This document shows positions 28,141 through 41,100 of a DNA stretch of 64,000 nt, in pieces. The notes beneath the pieces were generated by a model. It made no database searches and was not told the origin of the DNA. It worked only from the letters and a program-made list of their open reading frames with translations. This stretch comes from Tillus elongatus (lineage: Eukaryota; Arthropoda; Insecta; Coleoptera; Cleridae), in NCBI GenBank assembly GCA_964006375.1, contig OZ023265.1, positions 165,814,118 through 165,878,117 of the forward strand, given 5' to 3'. The translations under genes were made by a program, and so were the position numbers. Every line of letters begins with the position of its first letter. Position 1 is the first letter of the stretch.

Positions 28141-28750
28141 GCTTTAAAAAAAAATACATAATCATATAATTATCAAATTTTTTTTTGGTCTAAGTTAATT
28201 TATTTTCATAGAAAAAAAAAAATTAGTTTCAAACCATCATAACTTAAAATCAAGTTGGTCCGCCAAGAAATTAGCAAAATGGCGCCCAACAGTGGTGCTT
28301 TAAATTTTTTTTTTGGTGTAAAAATAAAGTTATTTTCATAGAAAATTTTAATAAAATAAACATTTCTTCGCAATATAGCACATGATTGGCACAAATACAG
28401 GGTTTCTGTTAAATTTTAATAAAAATTTGATTACGTGAGAATAAAGCAAATTTTCATAAAAACGTAATAGTATTGTAACACAAGGGATTTAGAAATAAAC
28501 CAATTTTAAATAAATTAGCACGACTCATTTAAATACAGTAAACTTAAAAAAATCAATTCAACCAATTTAATGAAAATTAGCAAAAATTCTAATACCGTAT
28601 GATATTTTAATATGAAACAGTAAGTTACACATATTACCAATTGTTTTATGAAAAATAAATATAGGTGGTGTATTTGAAAGGGTCAAAGCTTAGAAAGGGG
28701 GACAATTAAATTTTAAATTCACAAGGAAATTAAATAAATCAAGCTTGAAC

Positions 28751-29725
28751 ATGTCCGGGGAGCAAACAGTAAAAGGACAGGAGCAAGAATCAAAAATGGA
28801 GAAGTTATTCGCCATTTTGTTCAAGAAAATCGAAGAAAACCACAACAAATTGGAGGAAAGCCAAAAAAACATGATTACTAAATCAAAAGAAACCAACAAC
28901 ATAATTTCCAAATGGGGAAAAGAAATAAATAATAAATTCGAAGAAAATAAAAACGAAATTAAACAAGATATTGACAAGTTGGAAAAACAACAAAACAAAA
29001 CGGAGATTTTAACAGAAGTGAATAAAATTTATCAACTGGATACTGAGGTAACAGTAACGCTAGAAAAATGCCAAGAAAGCCATGAAATAATCAAGACGGA
29101 ACTGGACACAGTAATACAGTCGTGCCGTGACGAAATACAGGAAGAAACGGAAATGATGAGGTACGACATTAAAAAGGTCGAAACGCGTGTGGAGCCAATT
29201 GACGGAAATGAAGCCCGAGTCGAGCAGGAAACTGATGAACAACTAATTAAAATCGAAGAAAATATACCAGAAACAAGCCCAGAAAAATACATAGAAGAGG
29301 AATTACTACCGGACGAAAATATACTAGAAATGAGCCCGGAAAAATTCATATATACTGCCGAAGAAAAATTAATAACGGCAACACATTATTTTTACTGTAT
29401 CAATATTGGAAATGACCAGAAAAATGAAACTATGCTTCAATGTAATAAAAATTATGCAGAAAATAATAGCAATAGCCGCAATTATAAATTTAGAAACCTT
29501 TTCGTTAAAAACAATAATTTTCACGATGAATACAAATCCAGTCATAGTCAGAAATTTTATAAAAACAAAGATTCTGGAAATTATAATAAATTTAAAAGGT
29601 ATAAGCCGGAACTTAAGAACAGACATATTTGGCATAATAATTTAAATAACAAGACACGATGTTGTAATTACAATAATTTTAATATAAGAAGCAAGAAGAA
29701 AAAACATAGAATTAATAAAAATTAA
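28751..29725 (+). CDS. coiled-coil protein of the LARD-like element (gag-like?)
   Basis: 324 codons from ATG at 28751. The N-terminal half is a highly charged, Lys/Glu-rich coiled coil (about residues 10-130). Residues 150-210 are acidic with repeated SPEK motifs (ETSPEKYIEE, EMSPEKFIY). The C-terminus is Asn/Tyr/Lys-rich and ends in a basic cluster (RSKKKKHRINKN), which could bind RNA. No zinc knuckle or enzymatic motif. Position after the primer site suggests a gag-derived role, but I do not recognise the family. Confidence 0.6.
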   Translation: MSGEQTVKGQEQESKMEKLFAILFKKIEENHNKLEESQKNMITKSKETNNIISKWGKEINNKFEENKNEIKQDIDKLEKQQNKTEILTEVNKIYQLDTEVTVTLEKCQESHEIIKTELDTVIQSCRDEIQEETEMMRYDIKKVETRVEPIDGNEARVEQETDEQLIKIEENIPETSPEKYIEEELLPDENILEMSPEKFIYTAEEKLITATHYFYCINIGNDQKNETMLQCNKNYAENNSNSRNYKFRNLFVKNNNFHDEYKSSHSQKFYKNKDSGNYNKFKRYKPELKNRHIWHNNLNNKTRCCNYNNFNIRSKKKKHRINKN

Positions 29726-29924
29726 TCTGATTGCAATTTTAATTGAATTAATAATATGATGACCTAAGCAATGAAAAGGATAATCGCATGCCGAATAGAC
29801 GAATTTTAATGTACAAAATAAATAATAAAATTACCAGACAAAGAAATTTCTCCTAAAATAAATAAAATTGATTAGTTAGAACTATATCACGAAAAGTTGG
29901 TCAATTTAAAATATATATAATTAC

Positions 29925-30035
29925 GCAAAATATATACCCTGAGTACAGAAAATAAAACAAGTAGGCATTTAAATAACCCGAAGAATTTATACCCTGAGTA
30001 TAGAAAATAAAACAAGTAGGCATTTAAATAATGAC
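29925..30035 (+). repeat. direct repeat of ~60 bases, two units
   Basis: ATACCCTGAGTACAGAAAAT and ATACCCTGAGTATAGAAAAT head two units, each followed by AACAAGTAGGCATTTAAATA. Confidence 0.85.
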
Positions 30036-30919
30036 CCAAAGAAATACGAATCAGAAAAGCGAAATTTCATAAGAAAATTTAAATGATAATAAATAAGGAG
30101 CAATGCTCGAATTAGATGTAGTTATTGGATAAGTCAATTAATATAATCATAATTCAACGGTAGAAAGGGGGAAATAAGTTAAAATAAAATAGAAAATTAT
30201 TAGTATTATTATTGAGTAATAGGAAACATGGAATCAGTAGACGAGAAAAATATGTAAAAGGTCTAAAAGACAGAAACCGGTTAAGTACCGAGAAATAATT
30301 ATAATTAGCAAAAAGATAGAATATATAAGGGTCGGATTGATAGGAAAGAATTTGTATAGATGGTGTAGCGATAAGATTGAAATATGAAAAAGGTGAAGTA
30401 AAATGATTAACGATACAAAGATATCGGTCATTTAAAATGAAGTATAGTATATGGGCGATCCCAAAGAGGTCGGTCCCGAATTATTGAAGTATATATGTGA
30501 ATAAAATATTCAAAAGAATATTGAAAGTATATAGAATGAATAATGAAAATATAATATGATGCAAGTAATAGTGAAATATGTATAGGGGGTATGTGAAAAG
30601 TCAGAAGTAGGGAGACCGTATATGTTATGTAGAAAAGATAAATTATTAGAAGTTGATAAATAAAAGAAGTATTACATAGTCCTATTCCATGGTAGTATAA
30701 AGATATAATAATTTAGCATAATGAAATAAGATTGAGAGGAAAGATACCCCATAAAAATATGACAAATAAAAATACCAATAACTGTCATTTATTGAAATGA
30801 AATCTGAGGGAACGTTAAATAAGTCGAAATAACCAGGGGATGGCATAAATTTAGATCATATAGAACAATCAATTGATTTGCCAAAAGAGAGAAATATATA
30901 AAACCAATTGGTGAGCCAT

Positions 30920-31135
30920 AAAAAGCGGTGTTGAATAAAATAAAATGTTTTAGTTATTAAAGTGTCATACAAGTCGATTATGAATTAAATTTAAGAGTTT
31001 TAATATTAGAATGTCATGAAAGGCAATTTTAAATAAAATAAAGGGTTGTAATGATTGAAATGTCATAAAAGTCGATTTAGAATAAAATAAAATTTTGGAA
31101 TGTCAAAAAAGGCGATTTTGAACAAAATATTTTAG
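30920..31135 (+). repeat. imperfect tandem repeats near the 3' end of the LARD-like element
   Basis: About five diverged units of roughly 40-60 bases containing TGTCATAAAAGTCGATTT followed by GAATAAAATAAA-like text. Confidence 0.7.
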
Positions 31136-31187
31136 TCAATGAATAAAGATGATCTGACTAGCAAACAGTATCCAGACTCACTTTTAG

Positions 31188-31198
31188 AAAGGGGGAAT
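31188..31198 (+). promoter_or_regulatory. polypurine tract of LARD-like element
   Basis: AAAGGGGGAAT directly before the 3' LTR. Near-identical TAGAAAGGGGGA motifs also occur at about 28691 and 30162 in the interior. Confidence 0.75.
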
Positions 31199-32705
31199 TG
31201 CTATAGATAGCAAATGATAGGAAATATTACGAAATTTTAATAGGAAAACGGGAAATTTATGCATACTAGTATATATAAAATAAGTGTATACACCCTAATG
31301 TAGCAATGAAAGAGTTTTGGCAGGAGATGTCAACGCCCGACATGAATGTCAGTGACCCATGTAGCAACCCTCGATGTTAAGTTACATTCGAGTAATAAAA
31401 AATTTATATATTCTAGAAATATCCACAAAGAAACCAAGAACAATGCTTCAGTTTTGTAGGGAGAATGAGATTGTAGATAATATAATTGTAGTCTTGTTGA
31501 CTATTGTATAAAAAAAATATATATGACCAAGCTAGCTAAAGACTCAATGTGGTGAAAGAGCGGAGGTCATTTATAAAAAACAAAGGTTTGTAGAATATTA
31601 AGGTGATGTGCGCGTCAGAAAAAAACGTAAAAAGACGTTAAAGGTTTGACGGAAAACTTAAACACAGGTGTGTGACGAACAATAGCGTTTTTTTACCTGT
31701 AGGAGAGTTAATAAAAGCAACGGTCCGAGAGAGTCCGGGCTTGTCTTGTCTTTTCCATCCAGTGAAATCATCTGTATCACTTTACCAGACCAGGTGATCA
31801 TCGTCATAACTAAGATTCCAGAGTGCATCGAAGTGAGGGTATGAAACACCTCCAGAGTGCTACGACTATGGAATAAATATATCAATATGTTAACGAAGTA
31901 AATCCGTTAATAATCAATGGCATGGACAAATGAGAAAGATAATAATAATTAATCAAGGTCCGTATTAATGGAAGAACAATAAATAATCCAATGGAAAATA
32001 TGTCAGTAAGTGTTACCTTTTCTTAAATTGACCAGTGCGGGTGGAATTTCACCATTTTTACAACAACAATCAAATATTTTTGTGCTAATAAATTTCAAAA
32101 ACAAAAATTTTGTTTGAAATAAACGGAAAGAGACCGTTCTGTAGAATTATCGATGTATATTGATTATGTAGTATCCATGTTTAATTAATTGTGTAATTAG
32201 TTATAATGTTACCAGAATGTTTTTTTTTTTTTAATAGGATTTTTCAAGTTATATTTATGTAAAGAATGTTTTAAAATATCTCTTTGTATTTAACAAGTGT
32301 CATATCGGCACAGTTAAATGTTTTAATAGGATTTTTCAATTTATGTTTATGTATTGAATGCTTTAAACGTTTCTGTTTGTGTTTAATGTGTGTCAAATAG
32401 ACACCGTAAAATTTGTGTAATAAATTGAATGGAATGTATAACAGATTGTAATTAACGGAAGTATTGTTTTTGGTTGATATTTAATCAGCAAAATTGTTAT
32501 ATAGCCATCTGTGCAAAGCGATAGTAATTTTGATCAAGTGAAAATCAATAAATGAATTTAAATAACACATATTAGTGAATTTTAATTAGTAGAAGCTAGC
32601 TGTAATTATAAGGAACCCAACCTGATGATTAGGACGTATGTTCTCAGCTCTATAATAAATTTTTGCAGGTATATGCTACCCATAAAGTAAAGTAGAATAC
32701 CATAG

Positions 32706-32707
<2 letters not shown>
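31199..32707 (+). repeat. 3' LTR of LARD-like element
   Basis: Copy of 26611-28119, followed by a TA array. Confidence 0.93.

Positions 32708-32784
<77 letters not shown>
32708..32784. repeat. (TA)n microsatellite 17
   Basis: Between the 3' LTR and a foldback. Confidence 0.98.
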
Positions 32785-32786
<2 letters not shown>

Positions 32787-32985
32787 CAAAAAAATGTGGG
32801 AAGCCGTCAGTTGCAAAATAAAACTCTTTATTAAAAGCCGAGCTTTCGGAAAACTTTATTCCATTCTCAAGGATATAACGTGAGTTTTACGTTTTATCCT
32901 TGATAATGGAATAAACTTTTCGGAAACTGCGCTTTTAATAAAGAGTTTTATTTTGCAACGGCTTTCCCACAATTTTTTGAGTAAA
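32785..32985. mobile_element. foldback (hairpin) element, copy 2
   Basis: Almost perfect 200-base palindrome centred near 32885. Arms carry ATGTGGGAAGCCGTCAGTTG / GCAACGGCTTTCCCACA and CCGAGCTTTCGGAAAA / TTTTCGGAAACTGCGC. TA arrays flank it. Shorter than copy 1, whose centre is expanded. Confidence 0.85.
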
Positions 32986-33013
32986 CACAACTATTACCGT
33001 CACAACAACTTAA

Positions 33014-33015
<2 letters not shown>

Positions 33016-33106
<91 letters not shown>
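33016..33106. repeat. (TA)n microsatellite 18
   Basis: Followed by a (TA)n-core right block. Confidence 0.98.
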
Positions 33107-33108
<2 letters not shown>

Positions 33109-33215
33109 GAAACTGACCTAGGATATGTGTTCTAGAGGTCCTAGTTCGCGCTAATTTGAAAACATTTTTGCCTCTCTATTAGTGACTTTTTTAAATAAAT
33201 ATTTACTAAAAAATT
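33107..33215 (+). repeat. (TA)n-core right block
   Basis: GAAACTGACCTAGGATATGT, TCTAGAGGTCCTAGTTCGCG and a decayed terminal hairpin. Confidence 0.75.
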
Positions 33216-33890
33216 TAAAACCGATTGTTTTTTTAATTTTTGACACCCTGTGGCTCAACGGCGGCTGCCTCATGTGTATATAACAAAAAACTTATTTTTG
33301 GGCACACAATACGGCCATGAATTTTTAACCTTAACTGAAAAAACACCTGTACATATATAATATATAAAAATGGAAAAGTTATAAGACGCATACTAACCTG
33401 TATGTTTAACGAGTTACCTATTTTTCAAGTCTGATAACGAAAACAGGCACAACAAAATAAACGTGAAATTTCGACACAAGTCGCTATGCCCGATAAATAA
33501 AAAATGACTCGTGCAAAGCATTTCGTTGTAAATCTGAAATGCGTGTGATAAAAGCACCAGATAGCTGACTATGAAGATAACGGGTGAACTTGAGTGCCAG
33601 TTTAATAGCAAGACGCGATGATGACAAGTGTGTTACACAAGCATCAGCGTTACACTAAACATACTGACTATATTATTATATTATAGATCTAATGACACCA
33701 TTCCGTATTATAATAGTTCACTTGTTAGTTTTGACAACACTCCATGATTTCATCATTACCACAACTAGATTAATCTAATTATAATACTTCATACACATAC
33801 CTACCTATGTACTCACCATGTGCTTGCTATTATAAGTGAACACTCATGTAGCTACCACAAGATAAGATCAACAAAAATATAATCTTCAAC
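33216..33890. other. unassigned intronic DNA
   Basis: No gene or repeat recognised. Frames at 33414-33611 and 33830-34024 on the minus strand lack recognisable domains. Confidence 0.5.
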
Positions 33891-33894
33891 TTGT

Positions 33895-34030
33895 AGTGCG
33901 TTTTAGTGAATTTTCGTAGAAAAAATTCACTAATGGGGAGATCACGACTTTTGAATTTTGCAAACATTTCTGCAAATGAGCGCGAACCAGGAGCCCTAGA
34001 ACCCATATAAAAGGTTGCGTTCAATTTATA

Positions 34031-34033
<3 letters not shown>
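33895..34033 (-). repeat. (TA)n-core right block, reversed
   Basis: Intact hairpin (GTGAATTTTCGTAGAAAAAA with ATTCACTA), GGGGAGATCACGACTTTTGA and GAGCGCGAACCAGGAGCCCT, running into a TA array. Confidence 0.8.

Positions 34034-34109
<76 letters not shown>
34034..34109. repeat. (TA)n microsatellite 19
   Basis: Left border of a solo LTR. Confidence 0.98.
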
Positions 34110-34958
<849 letters not shown>

Positions 34959-35042
34959 GCTGGCGCATTGAAAACGAAACATACCGATTTGCGTCCAGAG
35001 AATTTTTTTTAAGAAACGCTGAAACGTCAATTTTAATATTGA

Positions 35043-35968
35043 AGGGAAAAACCTCGGTGGTTCTGAGGTAAGAACGTGTGCCTCTGAACCGAAGGGTACT
35101 GGGTTCGATCCCAGGGTACTCCTTTCACTTTTTCAGTACAAACTGTAAAATTAACATCAACCGAGGTTATGGCATTGTATTTGAGCAAGTTGAATGTCTG
35201 CACGTTCCGCCCTTCGGAGGGGGAGTAAAGCCGTGGGTCCCCTGTCCATGCGATGTTGGGCACGTTATATATCATTGATTGTTGTTGCCCTTACTTGGTG
35301 AAACTTGTCCATACTACATACAGACTTGGAGACTACTTCTCTGGCTTCACTGTTGGTTTTTGTAGGTGAAAGACGTAGCCAGCGCGTGAGCTAACTGGAA
35401 CAAGTGGCCCTTCGAATTCTGGAAGTTCTAGGATGTTCTTCAATGCTTCTGTGTCTATAGTTATCATAGGCTAGTTCTATTTTTATGTTAAATATTAACA
35501 TACATCAGACATTTTGAAAACCTCATCTGTCATCTTTATTTCATTTTTATTTTCAATTTGATAAATTTTTTGATCAAAACATCATATCATAACATAGCAA
35601 CAGATATTTATTTGTAGTTGTCATGATTTCGTACTAATTCAATTTCAATCTGTCTGAAAATGCTGTCAAGCAGCGAAACTATAGTCACAGAAGCATTGAA
35701 GAACATCCTAGAACTTCCAGAATTCGAAGGGCCACTTGCTCCAGTTAGCTCACGCGCTGGCTACGTCCTTCACCTACAAAAACCAACAGTGAAGCCAGAG
35801 AAGTAGTCTCCAAGTCTGTATGTACGTTAAATATCCCTACCCTCCTTACAGAAAGGCGGGGGTTCGGCAAAATTTCCAGGATAGTGAGGTGAAACTGCTC
35901 CCTGGCGTCGGTGATTGGCCATAGTCGCGGAAATAGGACGACGTTAAAGAAACAAAACACACACACAC
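35043..35968 (+). mobile_element. tRNA-derived SINE, itself interrupted, inside the Tc1/mariner-like copy
   Basis: Target duplication AATATTGA at 35035-35042 and 35969-35976; the uninterrupted sequence is seen at 60255. The head has a perfect box B (GTTCGATCC, about 35105). The tail is (AC)n. Between about 35270 and 35822 a second element interrupts it, with repeated ACGTTA at both sides and inverted arms (35308-35470 against 35670-35828). Confidence 0.8.
35308..35828. repeat. inverted-repeat insertion inside the SINE
   Basis: Arms of about 160 bases: CAGACTTGGAGACTACTTCT at the left pairs with AGAAGTAGTCTCCAAGTCTG at the right, and GAAGGGCCACTTG with CAAGTGGCCCTTC. About 200 bases of AT-rich loop. 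The outer edge has TTGTTGTTGCCCTTACTTGG, shared in part with 7650 and 17845. Confidence 0.8.
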
Positions 35969-36369
35969 AATATTGAGGGGGACATGTTTTGACATAAAAC
36001 TCAACTTTGTCACATCAACCCCTTAAGGGTGGTGATAACAACCGTTATATTTTAAATAGGGAACATGGGTCAAGTGTTATATCATTAGAAAGCTCTTTCT
36101 TTTCTGAATTCAGCACACTAATTTTTTTGGAAGTTTTATCAACTCGTTTAAAAATTATTCACAGTTGGAGTTGCAAGAACGTATTTCATTCATTGTGATA
36201 AGAAATGCACCAATTAGTCAAATTTTCGTTAAAAAAAACTAAAAAACAAAACCAAACGTTCACAAATGTTTATTTAGTTAAGTAAGTGTTCAAATTGTTG
36301 ACCACCAGCTTCCATACAAAAGTACAAATTTTGTTCAAAACGAGCTCTGACATTCTGGAGCATTTTTGG

Positions 36370-37332
36370 AGTTATTAGACGGAATTCTTCAACAATGCCT
36401 CGTCGTAATTTTTCCAGAGACTCCGGTTCTGTTGCGTAAATGGCCCCATCGAAAGAAGTCTAAAGAAGTTAAATCCGGTGATCTAGGGGGGCACTCAATA
36501 GCACCTCTACGCCCAATCCATTGTCCTGGAAACTCTCTGTTCAAAAACACGTTGTTAAAAATGCGGAGGAGCTCCATCTCGTTGAAACACTAATTGATTT
36601 TCTTGATAGCGATCATCATTTTCAACAATGTCAATTAGTAGAGGGTAAACGATATCTTCTAGTAACTCCAAATACGTTTCGCCACTCAAATTCCCATCAA
36701 GAAAAATTGGTCCGATTAAACGGTCTCCAAAAATACCAGTCCAGACATTCAATTTCTGTGGAGTTTGAGTGTGGACTTCGTGAAAATTTCTTGGATTATT
36801 ATCTGCCCAATAACGACAATTATGACGATTGACTGTAGAGCTTAATAAAAACGTACACTCGTCTGAAAAACAGATATTGAACAGAAAGTTTCCGTTATCA
36901 GTTATTCGTGCAGTCATAACTTCACAAAACTCCAGCCGCCAATCAAAATCATCTTCATTCAGTTATTGTACAAGATGAATTTTATACGGGTGAAATTTAT
37001 GATGCTTCAATATTCACTGAATAGTTCTTCTTTTGATGTTTGAAACAGTGGCCAATTTTCTCGTGCTCGAAGTTGGGTCTGCAGCAATTTGTCCCAAAAC
37101 TTCAATCTCAGTAGTCTCATTTCTAACCGGAAATTCGCGTTCAGGATTCCGTTTTTTGTTGGCTACTAAACCACTTTGTCGAAACTTTGCAACTAACTCC
37201 AAAATGTATTTTCTGTTAACATGTCTGTTCGGATGTCGTTCATTAAACAAATTTGCGGTACGGTTGGCACAGTCATCGTTTTTGAAAAAAATAGTAATTA
37301 TTTCAACTCTTTCTTCTACAGAATACACCATT
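36370..37332 (-). pseudogene. Tc1/mariner-like transposase, broken (copy 2)
   Basis: Start MVYSVEERVEIITIFFKNDD (37332), with a DUF4817-type helix-turn-helix (NLFNERHPNRHVNRKYILEL) and STRKLATVSNIKRRTIQ. After a stop near 37020 it resumes MTARITDNGNFLFNICFSDE with the first catalytic Asp, WADNNPR, then FQRDGAPPHF (second Asp, about 36560). A frameshift follows, and SPDLTSLDFFRWG holds the third Asp (about 36430). At least two disruptions; not functional. Confidence 0.85.
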
Positions 37333-38039
37333 GTGAAATTAACTTTCGGTAGTACTATCAAGTATCAAACCGACCGATAAACTGAAATAAGAAACCGCTT
37401 TTCTCTCATTCCGATAAGAAATGTTCTGATAGTCAATTTTTTGTTTACAAAGCAACAAAACATTGACTATCAGCACATTTCTTATCGGAATGAGTGAAAT
37501 GCGTTTTTGCGTCTTTAACTGTAAATAATTTTTATACGAGTTGATAAAACTTCCAAAAAAATTAGTGTGCTGAATTCAGAAAAGAAAGAACTTTCAAATG
37601 ATATAACACTCGACCCATGTTCCCCATTTAAAATAGAAGGGTTGTTATCACCACTCTTAAGGGGTTGATGTGACAAAGTTGAGTTTTATGTCAAAACATG
37701 TCCCCCTCAATATTAAAATTGACGTGTTTCAGCGTTTTAAAAAAAAAATTAACAATATTTATAAATGCCGCGGATGATATTCTTTATTGTTAGAAAAGGG
37801 CATTACTGTGCGGTATTAAGTTACATAGAATAAACAAAGATGGATACATTAAATGATTTAGTTGATCTCAGCGTTTCTAACCTTTCGAATGTCACACGTT
37901 TTAATGTTGAATAGACCGAGTTCAGATGCTTTTGAGAGAATTATTTATAAAAATCTACTAACTAAATTCAAAGTAAATAAGTTTAATCAGGCCCAACGAT
38001 ATGCTTAAGAGATAAAGTAAGTAGCGTTGTTTATATATT

Positions 38040-38095
38040 ACGATACTTATGAAAATGCGCTACTATAATGCACTTGCAGCGTCCCGGCCTTTTAA
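38040..38095 (+). repeat. lone end of the inverted-repeat unit
   Basis: GAAAATGCGCTACTATAATG followed by CACTTGCAGCGTCCCGG. Confidence 0.65.
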
Positions 38096-38339
38096 GAGTT
38101 GAGGGGTACATGGTACATCAAGCACCGATCTCTATCTGCTGGAGCTAAATAAAGAATGCATTATTTTTAACACTATAAAAACTCATCGTCGAATACTTTT
38201 CTAGATATAAAGGAAAATCAAAATTCAAATTCTCAGTTTAACATCCTGTATCTCTTTTACTTTTGACATTTGAACTGATGCAAGCTTGGCTAATTCGTAA
38301 TATTTGGTGCCCACGCCAAGAATATACTGCCGTTCTGTG

Positions 38340-38671
38340 TGTTAACGCTCGAGACGCCAGCCTACAGCAGAGTTAACCAAGGGAAGAAGGGGTACCTCAG
38401 GTAGAAGGGACCTCTAGTATGAGAGTCGGCAGAGGATTCTTTTTCTAGCATTTCATCGATCAGAATCCAAGAGAACAACACGCCAAGCACAGATTCAACG
38501 ATCATAATCAAAAAGAGCAACACGTCTAGGTGTAGAACAGTTATATCATATTATTAAGTGAATCATTTGTAAATTATTAGTTCAATATATTATATCAAAC
38601 AACAAGAAATACAGTCCACTAATTTCAACGAACCAGCAAGATATTCAAGCGGACATCATTGGTCCGCAACA
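38340..38671 (+). repeat. 5' LTR of BEL/Pao element
   Basis: 332 bases, several small differences and indels against the 3' LTR. Confidence 0.95.
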
Positions 38672-38800
38672 TTTGGTCCTTCGAGCCAGATTATTCAACA
38701 TAACATTTGGTCAATTCGAGCCAGATTATTCAACACAACATTCGGTCAATTCGGGCCAGATTATTCAACGCAACATTTGGTCAATCGAGCCACAAGTTCA
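38668..38800 (+). promoter_or_regulatory. primer binding site repeated in a 35-bp tandem array
   Basis: The true site, TGGTCCTTCGAGCC at 38674, fits the 3' end of insect tRNA-Tyr as I recall it. Four units starting AACATT(T/C)GGTC follow at 38668, 38702, 38737 and 38772, each with CGAGCC or CGGGCC. Later units have lost CCTT. Confidence 0.8.
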
Positions 38801-38911
38801 CTATATCGTAAGTCCCTTCCATTTCCATTAATTTACCATTTAACAAAACCCATTTATAGTATAATATTGTTTCTATTTGTGTCAGTGCACGTACAGTTTT
38901 TTATTTACATA

Positions 38912-41100
38912 ATGTCTGTAATAAGTAGTCAAAGTCAAAAATCAGATAATCTAATTAAAAAAAGTCCAGAACAATTAAAAAACATCAGAACAATTAAAGG
39001 TAATGTTACGCGTTTTAAACCTTTCTTTCCAAAATTAATTCTGCCAAATTGGACGATCAAGTCGTAATGCAAATTCAGTTAAGAACGTCAAAAATTGAGC
39101 CACTATGGCAAAAATTCGAATCAGTTCAAGATATTTTAGATGAAATCTATCCAACTGAATCAGATACTCAACGTGACGGTTTTAAAGAAAATTATTTATC
39201 AACATTAGCTCAAGCCAAATCTATTCTTTCCGAGTATTATAAAATTAAAGATACTTCTGTATCAAATATAAATGAGATTGATGTAACTTCTAATCATGAA
39301 ATTAAAAGTACGCGTGAAACAAATGAGTATTCGTCTAACATTAATCAGGTAAAATTACCAACAATAAAAATGCCCACCTTTTCAGGTAAATATGAACAGT
39401 GGATGTGGTTTAAAGATAGTTTTAAAGCATTAGTAGAGGATAATAAGCTTTTGTCAGACATTCAAAAATTTTGTTACCTGCAGACCTCTCTCGAAGGAGA
39501 TGCAGCCGAAATTTTACAGTCCCTGAAAATTTCCGCCATAAATTATCAAGTGGCTTGGCAATTACTTACTCACAAATATGAGAATAAAAAATTAATAATA
39601 CAAAATCACATTAAGGGTATTTTTGAATTAAACTCCATGACGCGCGAGTCACACACGGAACTTAGACAAGTATATGACAATACCTTAAAACATTTAAGAG
39701 CTTTAAAGGTATTAGGGGAATCAACAGATCATTGGGACCGTATTATTATTCATATATTGACACAAAAGTTCGATCTTAGAACTCGCAGGGATTGGGAATC
39801 ATTTAATTGCGAATCAGAATTGCCAACAATGAAAGATTTACAAAATTTTCTTGATAATAAATGCGATATTTTAGAAAATCTAAGTTATGCATATAAAGAC
39901 AAAAACAATAAAACATTTGGGGTTCATCATAATAAGACATGGAACAAACAATCGTTAAACTCTCTTGCATCAACAAATAATGCTCACAAATTTAAAAGGT
40001 TGTCATTTATTAAATGCTTTTTCTGTAAAGGTGAACATTGTCTTTATCAATGTAGTGAATTTTTAAAATTACCACTTGTTCAGCGGTTTGCAGAGGTCAG
40101 GCGATTAAGACTTTGCGAAAATTGTTTACGTAACAATCATACGGTGTCAGACTGCCAGGCAAGTAAATGTAAATATTGTCAAAACCTTCATAACACAATC
40201 CTTTGTAACAATGGACCGATAACCCACAAGCAGGTACCGGGCAACTACAGTAACCAACAATCTTCAACGGCCGAAGAAATAACAGGTGAAACATTTATTG
40301 CTACCACATTGACGGAAAAACCATTTCAAAATTCACAAGAACATTATCAAAGAGATGTACCGGCATCGGATTTAGGTGGGTCTACCCAGCCATTGTCCCA
40401 TGCACACAATAGTGTTCAGGGTAACATTCTCTTATCAACTGCCATTGTAGATATTAGAAATAAACACGGAAAGATATATGAATGTCGGGCTTTATTGGGC
40501 AATGCAAGTCAAAGTAATTTTATTACAAAGGACTTATGCACAAAGCTTCAAATAGAAACAAATAAAACCGAATTTGGCATTAAGGGTATAGGTGAAAAAT
40601 TATCAAACCTTAACGAACAAAGGAATGTACATATCGAATCTAGATTTAATAATTATTCAGCAGGGATAAATTGTTTAGTTTTATCCACAATTACAAGCAA
40701 ACTGCCAATTAGTTCATTTAACATTAATCCATTAAATATTCCTTCCAACATCTTAAGTAACATGGCTGATCATATATTTAACAGATCAGGCGATATTGAT
40801 ATGCTTTTAGGCGCAGATACGTTTTGGTCTATAATATGTCAAGATCAATATAAATTAGGTCCTTCTTTACCAGTTCTACAATCTACGTTATTTGGATGGA
40901 TCATTGCAGGCAAATTGCCAATGACAATCTGTAATAATTCTGTAACCTGTTTAAGTACAAATACAGAACAAATAATGAACTTACCCGATGTAAATGTTCA
41001 AAATAATTATTATGCTGTGCAAAAAATCCCTCTACAAGACTTTTCAATAAAAAATATTCATCTTTTTCGAAATTGGTGCGCATTGCAGCATTCTGCTTAA
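38912..41100 (+). pseudogene. BEL/Pao gag-protease, frameshifted
   Basis: Starts MSVISSQSQKSDNL at 38912, shifts frame near 39045 and continues to 41100. The gag core of DUF1759 type includes MPTFSGKYEQWMWFKDSF and YLQTSLEGDAAEIL. Three zinc-knuckle-like motifs follow (CFFCKGEHCLYQC, CENCLRNNHTVSDC, CKYCQNLHNTILC). The protease region (ALLGNASQSNFITKDLC) has Gly-Asn-Ala where the catalytic Asp-Ser-Gly is expected, so it is inactive. The frame ends soon after the protease in FSIKNIHLFRNWCALQ, which already belongs to the region after RNase H, marking the internal deletion. Confidence 0.9.

Noticed and set aside
33830..34024. Minus-strand ORF as aquaporin 5' exon
   Set aside because: It overlaps the reversed right block of the (TA)n-core family and has no suitable phase-1 donor.
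36007..37380. Plus-strand frames across the second Tc1-like element
   Set aside because: Shadows of the minus-strand transposase, which carries the catalytic motifs.
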